Shown here piece by piece: positions 59,046 through 64,000 of a stretch of 64,000 bases of DNA. Numbering within the stretch: the stretch's first letter is position 1; each line of letters begins with the position of its first letter. Below the pieces are notes generated by a model. It was not told the origin of the DNA and searched no databases. It was given only the letters and a program-made list of their open reading frames with translations. The translations under genes were made by a program, and so were the position numbers. The DNA comes from Leptospira sp. WS92.C1 (lineage in GTDB: Bacteria > Spirochaetota > Leptospiria > Leptospirales > Leptospiraceae): positions 1,574,001-1,638,000 of the forward strand of contig NZ_CP162130.1 of the NCBI RefSeq assembly GCF_040833975.1, written 5' to 3'.

Positions 59046-59909
59046 ATGATAACTAAACCTTTATTTTCCGTTTTAGTCGCAAATTATAACAACGGTTCTT
59101 TTTTGAATGAGCTTGTAGATAGCCTGAAAGCGCAATCTTTTCAAGAATGGGAGATTGTCATTGTAGACGATTGCTCGACAGATGATTCGAGGAATTATCT
59201 TGAAGTTTTTTCTAAAGATTCAAGAGTAACGGTAGTCTATCACGATAAAAATAAAGGTGCTGCCGCAGCGTTTTCTTCCGCAGCAAATAATGCAGCTTCA
59301 CCATTTTGCGGGCTCTTAGGTGCGGATGATGCCCTGCATCCTGATGCATTAGAAAAAATGTATTCCGCTCATAGAATGTATCCGGATGCATCATTGATTT
59401 ATAGCGACTATTACATTTGTGATTTTGCATTAAACAAACTTGGAAGAAGCGGATGGGTCAAAGCGATTCCGGATGGTGAGTCCATAATCAATCAAAGAAC
59501 GGTTTCAAATTTTGTTACCTTCAAAAAAGAATCCTATGATAAAACGGAAGGATTTGATTCTGAACTCAGAAGGGCGGTTGATCAGGATTTATATTTTAAG
59601 TTGGAAGAAGTTGGTAAGGTGGTATATATAGATGAGCCATTGTATTTATACAGATCTAATCCCAACGGGATTTCTCAATTAGGAAGTTCTTCAAAGGCAT
59701 TGCTTTGGGAATATATTGCCGTTTTGAAAGCTGTTAAAAGAAGATCGGAAACGAAACATATATTTAGATCTTTATTTACCTTTAAACAAACTTTGAAGCA
59801 AATTTATTATTTTTTAGCAGGATATATGCTGAATTGGAATTCTTTGAACTCGGATAGAGGGCGTCTGGGGTTAAGCTTTATTTCGATCTTAAAGAAAATG
59901 TTATTCTAA
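59046..59909 (+). CDS. Family 2 glycosyltransferase
   Basis: 287 residues. SVLVANYNNGSFLNELVDSL (about 8-27), VIVDDCSTDDSRNYLE and LLGADDALHPDALEKM (DxD-like ADD, about 96) are typical of GT2. It probably adds a hexose-type residue to the O-antigen unit. Preceded by a 56-bp gap and followed by decayed sequence. Confidence 0.87.
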   Translation: MITKPLFSVLVANYNNGSFLNELVDSLKAQSFQEWEIVIVDDCSTDDSRNYLEVFSKDSRVTVVYHDKNKGAAAAFSSAANNAASPFCGLLGADDALHPDALEKMYSAHRMYPDASLIYSDYYICDFALNKLGRSGWVKAIPDGESIINQRTVSNFVTFKKESYDKTEGFDSELRRAVDQDLYFKLEEVGKVVYIDEPLYLYRSNPNGISQLGSSSKALLWEYIAVLKAVKRRSETKHIFRSLFTFKQTLKQIYYFLAGYMLNWNSLNSDRGRLGLSFISILKKMLF

Positions 59910-59951
59910 AAAATTTGGATGATTTGGATTTAAAAGCAAGGATCTTTTGTA

Positions 59952-60202
59952 ATGAATAAAAACGTTAGGATTTGCATTGGCCGGTTGTTTCGGGTTTCTC
60001 ATAGACATGCTGAACTATTGAGCGGAAGAAAAATTTTAGGGGCTCATTTAGTCGCTGTCTGTGATCGGAAAGTTGAAAGAGCTGAATTCTTGGGAAAAAA
60101 AATATAATGCTCCTTATTTCAGCAATCTACGAATCGATCGAAATTGGAAAGGAAATATTTCTAAGATTTAAACCTGAAAAATGTAGATTGGGTATTCAAT
60201 GA
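59952..60202 (+). pseudogene. Remnant of a Gfo/Idh/MocA oxidoreductase gene
   Basis: Fragments of one protein are spread over different frames. VRIC then, in a second frame, ALAGC, then back to VSHRHAELLSG, GAHLVAVCDRKVERAEFLGKK, a frame change at an A run (60098-60105), then YNAPYFSN and finally YESIEIGKEIF. These follow the order of an oxidoreductase N-terminus, but at least three frameshifts occur and only about 80 of some 330 codons are left. It is broken beyond a single sequencing error. The fragment runs into the start of the next gene. Confidence 0.75.
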
Positions 60203-60791
60203 TTTCTAAAAATGCAATTATACATCCGAATGTTCGCTTCGGTGAAAATGTAACTATCGAAGATTATTGTATAATAGGATCTCCTTTTTCCGGATATAAC
60301 GGACAGATTACCATTATTGGATCGAATGCAATTATTCGTTCTCATACCGTAATATATGCAGGAAATATAATTGGAGATAATTTTTCTACAGGAAACAAAG
60401 CGAATATACGGGAACAAAATACGATCGGGAATAACGTAAGTATCGGTACGTTAACTGTTGTCGAGCATCATGTAAAAATTGTAGATTCAGTGAGAATCCA
60501 TTCGCTGCGTTTATTCCTGAATATACAGAAATAAACGAAGAGGCATGGATCGGTCCAAATGTGGTGCTTACGAATTCAAAATTCCCAGCCTCTCCAAATT
60601 CAAAAGAGAATCTTAACGGTGTTATTATTGGAAAGAATGCGAAAATTGGAGCAAATTCTACCATACTACCAGGTGTTAAGATAGGACCTAACGCGCTAAT
60701 CGGAGCGGGTGCAGTCGTTACACAAGATGTTGAAGAAGGAATGATTATGATTGGAAATCCAGCTAAAGCACATCGAAAATCGGGCTATTAA
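60199..60791 (+). pseudogene. Hexapeptide-repeat acyltransferase, frameshifted
   Basis: Two open pieces, 60199-60534 and about 60513-60791, together give one left-handed beta-helix acetyltransferase of about 197 residues. The first ends in nonsense after VRIHS; switching frame at 60510-60516 restores FIPEYTEINEEAWIGPNVV and the C-terminal GAGAVVTQDVEEG and [13 protein letters not shown] one-base deletion explains it. It could be a true loss, a phase-variable state or a sequence error. The flanking genes on the right are intact. Confidence 0.75.
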
Positions 60792-60795
60792 TAAA

Positions 60796-61899
60796 ATGAA
60801 AATTCCATTTGTTGATCTTAAGGCACAATATCTTTCTATAAAGGATAAGATCGATTCTTCAATTGCCTCGGTGATAGAATCGTCCTCATATATCGGTGGT
60901 AAATACGTACAGGCTTTTGAACAGGATTTTGCACGTTGGATGAATGTAGAATACTGTATAAGTTGTGGAAATGGAACCGATTCGTTAGAAATTTTATTGG
61001 TCAGTATGGGAATTGGAGCTGGAGACGAGGTAATTGTTCCGGCTCATACTTGGATTTCAACAGCTGAGGCCGTTTGTAACGTCGGCGCGAAACCGATTTT
61101 TGCTGATTCTGAACTTGAAAGTTTTACCATCAGTCCCGATTCTTTTTTAAAAAAAATTACAAATCGTACAAAAGCAGTAATTCCGGTTCATCTATATGGC
61201 CAGTGTGCAGATATGGACCCAATCTTAAAAATTTCAAAAGAACATAATATCAAAGTCATTGAAGATTGTGCACAGGCGCACGGTGCTACTTATAAAGGTA
61301 AAAAAGTTGGTACCTTGGGCAATGCAGGATCGTTTAGCTTTTTTCCAGGTAAGAATTTAGGTGCTTACGGCGATGCAGGGGCTATTGTTACGAACGATTC
61401 GGAAATTGCTGAAAAAGCTAGGATGATTGCGAATCACGGTCAGCTGAGTAAACACAATCATGTGTTAATTGGAAGAAATAGCAGGTTGGATGGGTTACAG
61501 GCCGCAATTCTCTCCGTAAAATTAGACTATTTGAATGAATGGACCGAGATGAGGCGAACGAATGCAGCTTATTATAAACAGCTTTTTGTACAGGCAAATT
61601 TAGCCGTTCAGGTACCTTTTGAAAGAATTGATTGCAAACACGTGTTTCATATTTTTTCGATCAAAGTTGAAAATAGATCGTCTTTGCTTGATTTACTAAA
61701 GAGAGAGGAGATAGAAGCGGCTGTACACTATCCGAAAATTTTACCTGACTTGACTGTTTTTAATCCTTCTAATCATAAATCCGATGAATTTGTTCATTCA
61801 CGTCACGACACATCTCAATGTGTATCTTTACCTATGTATGCTGAGTTGACTCGTGAACAGATAGAAAAAGTAGTCGAGATTATTTCAAAATCGAACTGA
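60796..61899 (+). CDS. DegT/DnrJ/EryC1-family sugar aminotransferase
   Basis: 367 residues from ATG 60796. [16 protein letters not shown] at the start, [22 protein letters not shown] and PLP Lys186 in [15 protein letters not shown]. The [15 protein letters not shown] form is typical of enzymes aminating dTDP- or UDP-keto sugars (FdtB/QdtB/WlbE-like). The frameshifted acyltransferase just before it would be the natural next step (N-acylation), so this pair may once have made an N-acyl amino sugar. Confidence 0.88.
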   Translation: MKIPFVDLKAQYLSIKDKIDSSIASVIESSSYIGGKYVQAFEQDFARWMNVEYCISCGNGTDSLEILLVSMGIGAGDEVIVPAHTWISTAEAVCNVGAKPIFADSELESFTISPDSFLKKITNRTKAVIPVHLYGQCADMDPILKISKEHNIKVIEDCAQAHGATYKGKKVGTLGNAGSFSFFPGKNLGAYGDAGAIVTNDSEIAEKARMIANHGQLSKHNHVLIGRNSRLDGLQAAILSVKLDYLNEWTEMRRTNAAYYKQLFVQANLAVQVPFERIDCKHVFHIFSIKVENRSSLLDLLKREEIEAAVHYPKILPDLTVFNPSNHKSDEFVHSRHDTSQCVSLPMYAELTREQIEKVVEIISKSN

Positions 61900-61911
61900 T
61901 TTCGAATCATT

Positions 61912-62886
61912 ATGCTAAAGATTTCAGTCATTATACCTACTTATAATCGATCGGCAATTCTTTCACAGTGTCTAGATTCTTTACTTTTGCAAAATTACCC
62001 AAAAGAAAATTACGAAATCTTAGTTGTTGATAACGCTTCCAAAGATGGAACTTTTGAAGTAGTTAATGATTATCAGAGAAAATATGGAAAGGATTTGATT
62101 CGTTATGTTTACGAAGTAAAGCCGGGATTGGTGCACGCTCGTCACTGCGGCTATAAAAATTCACAGTATGATATTCTTTCCTATACGGATGATGACGCGA
62201 TTCTTCATCCTAATTGGCTGGCTTCGATTGCAAAATCATTCGAGTCTTCCGATAGTCCTTCTGCAGTAGGCGGTAAGATTTTGATTCGTTGGAATGAAAC
62301 TCCGCCAGATTGGATTTTTCCTTATGAATCTCTATTGGGGAAATTGGATTATGGAAATGAGGATTTTGTTAAAGAGGGACTGTTTATTAATGGTGGGAAT
62401 TTTCATATCCGTAAAGAAATTCTAAAAATTTTGGGTGGGTTTAATCCCGATCAAATTGGTGATTGGCTGATTGGAGACGGTGAGACCGGATTGTGCAGAA
62501 AATTGCATAAAAACGGCTATATGATAGGGTGGGCACCGAATGCACTAATGGAACATTATCAAGTTGTATCTAAAAACGCTACGAAGGAAGATATCAAAAG
62601 ACGTTATATCAACAATGGACGTTGTGAAGTTTATGATTTAGTAGTTGCAAAAAACTCTAAATTCTCTGTTATTTTAAAATATTTTATGAAAACTTCAATT
62701 AGACTTCTTGAAAGTTTTCTTGGAATTTTGAAATATTTTTTTCGTGCAGAATATTCAGAACCGAAATTAGGATATTATTTTATTTTTCATTTTTATTTAA
62801 CGCAATACCTATATTTTCTTAATCTCAAACTGAACTCAAGATTTCGAAAATTAGTCTACGAAACGAGCTGGCTGGAAGAATCATGA
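61912..62886 (+). CDS. Family 2 glycosyltransferase
   Basis: 324 residues. ISVIIPTYNRSAILSQCLDSLL (about 4-25), EILVVDNASKDGTF, and SYTDDDAILHPNWL (DDD metal site, about 89-91). The C-terminal 70 residues carry hydrophobic segments that may attach it to the membrane. Likely O-antigen assembly enzyme. Its stop overlaps the cupin gene by ATGA. Confidence 0.87.
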   Translation: MLKISVIIPTYNRSAILSQCLDSLLLQNYPKENYEILVVDNASKDGTFEVVNDYQRKYGKDLIRYVYEVKPGLVHARHCGYKNSQYDILSYTDDDAILHPNWLASIAKSFESSDSPSAVGGKILIRWNETPPDWIFPYESLLGKLDYGNEDFVKEGLFINGGNFHIRKEILKILGGFNPDQIGDWLIGDGETGLCRKLHKNGYMIGWAPNALMEHYQVVSKNATKEDIKRRYINNGRCEVYDLVVAKNSKFSVILKYFMKTSIRLLESFLGILKYFFRAEYSEPKLGYYFIFHFYLTQYLYFLNLKLNSRFRKLVYETSWLEES

Positions 62887-63278
62887 TAGAACGAATTGAT
62901 CACAATGGAAAAATGTATTCCATTATTATACGAAATGAATTTTCAAAGAATGGAATTGAATTTTTTACCCCAGACGAATTGTCACAGCAACTCGCTTATA
63001 TGAAACGTCCGGCGGGCTATAATATCCAACCGCATCATCATAATCCTGTTCCTAGAAGCGTCGAGTTTACGCATGAAGTTCTGTTTATTCGAAGAGGGAA
63101 AGTTAAAGTTAATTTCTACGACGACGATAGACAATATCTGGAAAGCCGAACTCTTTTAACAGGCGATGTAATCTTGCTCGCAGGGGGTGGTCACGGTTTC
63201 GAAATGTTAGAGGAGACTGAGATAATTGAAGTGAAACAAGGGCCCTACGCGGGCGAAAGCGACAAAACTCGATTCTAA
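62883..63278 (+). CDS. Cupin-fold protein
   Basis: 131 residues. QPHHHNPVPR (about 48-57) followed by HEVLFIRRGKVKVNFYD and GGGHGFEML gives the two cupin motifs with candidate metal ligands His50-52, Glu and His. Ends EVKQGPYAGESDKTRF. Such small cupins are common in polysaccharide loci; isomerase or epimerase roles are known for some, but the step here is unknown. Overlaps the GT2 gene by 4 bp. Confidence 0.78.
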   Translation: MIERIDHNGKMYSIIIRNEFSKNGIEFFTPDELSQQLAYMKRPAGYNIQPHHHNPVPRSVEFTHEVLFIRRGKVKVNFYDDDRQYLESRTLLTGDVILLAGGGHGFEMLEETEIIEVKQGPYAGESDKTRF

Positions 63279-63287
63279 AATTTAAAT

Positions 63288-64000
63288 ATGATCGAAGATA
63301 AATTTTTACCAGTTTGTGAGCCTTCTTTATTAGGAAATGAAGCAAAGTATGTTTCTGACGCCGTTTCAACGGGTTGGATCTCTTCATCCGGAAAATATGT
63401 TCAGGCATTCGAGACCTCCTTTGCAAATTACTGCAAAGTAGAATATGCAGTCGGTGTGTGTAACGGTACAGTAGCTATACACTTAGCTTTGCGTGCTTTG
63501 GATATTGGCCCCGGAGACGAAGTAATCATTCCATCGTTTACGATGATTTCAACGGCCTTTGCTATTTGTTATACTGGAGCAATGCCCGTTTTTGTAGATT
63601 GTTTGCCTGATACCTGGAATATGGATCCAGATGCGTTTCGTAAAAAAATCACTTCCAAAACGAAAGCAGTGATCCCTGTTCATATTATGGGACTAATGTG
63701 CGATATGGATGCAATATCGAATATCGCGTCCGAATATGGAATCAAAGTGATTGAGGACGCTGCAGAAGCGCATGGAGCGGAATACAAAGGGAAACGATCC
63801 GGTTCTCTTTCTGAGATTTCCTGTTTTAGTTTTTTTGCAAATAAGAATTTATCGACCGGGGAAGGAGGAATGTGTCTCACTCATAAGCCGGAGCTTTTTG
63901 ACAAATTAAGATATTTTAAGAATTTATGTTTTCCTTTGGATGCTGCGAGAGAATATATTCATCAGGATATCGGATTCAATTATAGATTATCGAATTTGCA
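63288..64000 (+). CDS. DegT-family sugar aminotransferase, 3' end outside window
   Basis: Open from ATG 63288 to the window edge (237 codons seen of an expected 360-380). VCEPSLLGNEAKYVSDAV, VGVCNGTVAIHLAL, EDAAEAHGAEY and PLP lysine in SFFANKNLSTGEGGM match perosamine-synthetase-like enzymes. Likely amination of a GDP- or UDP-keto sugar. Follows the cupin gene by 9 bp. Confidence 0.87.
   Translation, partial: MIEDKFLPVCEPSLLGNEAKYVSDAVSTGWISSSGKYVQAFETSFANYCKVEYAVGVCNGTVAIHLALRALDIGPGDEVIIPSFTMISTAFAICYTGAMPVFVDCLPDTWNMDPDAFRKKITSKTKAVIPVHIMGLMCDMDAISNIASEYGIKVIEDAAEAHGAEYKGKRSGSLSEISCFSFFANKNLSTGEGGMCLTHKPELFDKLRYFKNLCFPLDAAREYIHQDIGFNYRLSNL

Overview
The window looks like a chromosomal segment of a spirochaete of the genus Leptospira, most likely from the pathogenic clade. 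This is an inference from gene content and order: a locus opened by a MarR-type EPS-associated regulator and filled with nonulosonic (sialic-like) acid genes, many lipoproteins with relaxed lipoboxes, frequent TTG/GTG starts, and short palindromic intergenic repeats. No rRNA, tRNA, CRISPR array or insertion sequence was recognised.

Region 1 (1-39 kb) is mostly core chromosome. From left to right it holds a partial unknown gene; a PlsC-type acyltransferase followed by a biotin carboxylase and biotin carrier protein; an M23 peptidase; two tandem BamA-like outer-membrane barrels flanking a DUF1566-type lipoprotein; nadB and a Ctp protease on the minus strand; pdxJ; a run of FYDLN protein, miaA, hfq, an SPFH-like membrane protein and manC; a 30-residue mS38/bS22-type ribosomal protein; cheW and a large TPR protein; a CBS protein; a receiver-PAS-kinase hybrid; class I aldolase and cysK; a DUF5683-like protein; and a HisKA_2-type sensor kinase. 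At 30.8-34.9 kb lies a compact copper-related cluster: a cupredoxin/beta-helix/membrane fusion, a small paralogue of its membrane tail, a two-domain multicopper oxidase and a Sco protein. Two tandem small heat-shock genes follow, read leftwards from a promoter region with two CIRCE operators. After them come a ten-copy 25-bp tandem repeat, a histone-H1-like protein and purU.

Region 2 (39.2-64 kb, running off the right edge) is an O-antigen/surface polysaccharide (rfb-type) locus, all on the plus strand, tightly packed and visibly more AT-rich than region 1. It encodes GDP-fucose synthase, a Wzm/Wzt ABC exporter whose two genes are separated by about 7 kb, a legionaminic-acid-like pathway (LegB, LegC, NeuD-type acetyltransferase, NeuB, NeuA, PtmE-like nucleotidyltransferase), and a second cassette with another NeuB, a GNAT acetyltransferase, a TIM-barrel protein, a CBS-aminotransferase fusion and two Gfo/Idh/MocA oxidoreductases. 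It also carries five candidate glycosyltransferases, three more sugar aminotransferases counting the one cut by the right edge and the CBS fusion, and a cupin. Two decayed genes at 59.95-60.79 kb show recent erosion.

Superimposed on the window is a family of about 60-bp dispersed intergenic repeats (five copies, both orientations). Each has a head palindrome close to GCGGACTT-n-AAGTCCGC and a tail close to GTTTGTCGGAAC. The tail resembles the unit of the tandem repeat at 36.8 kb.
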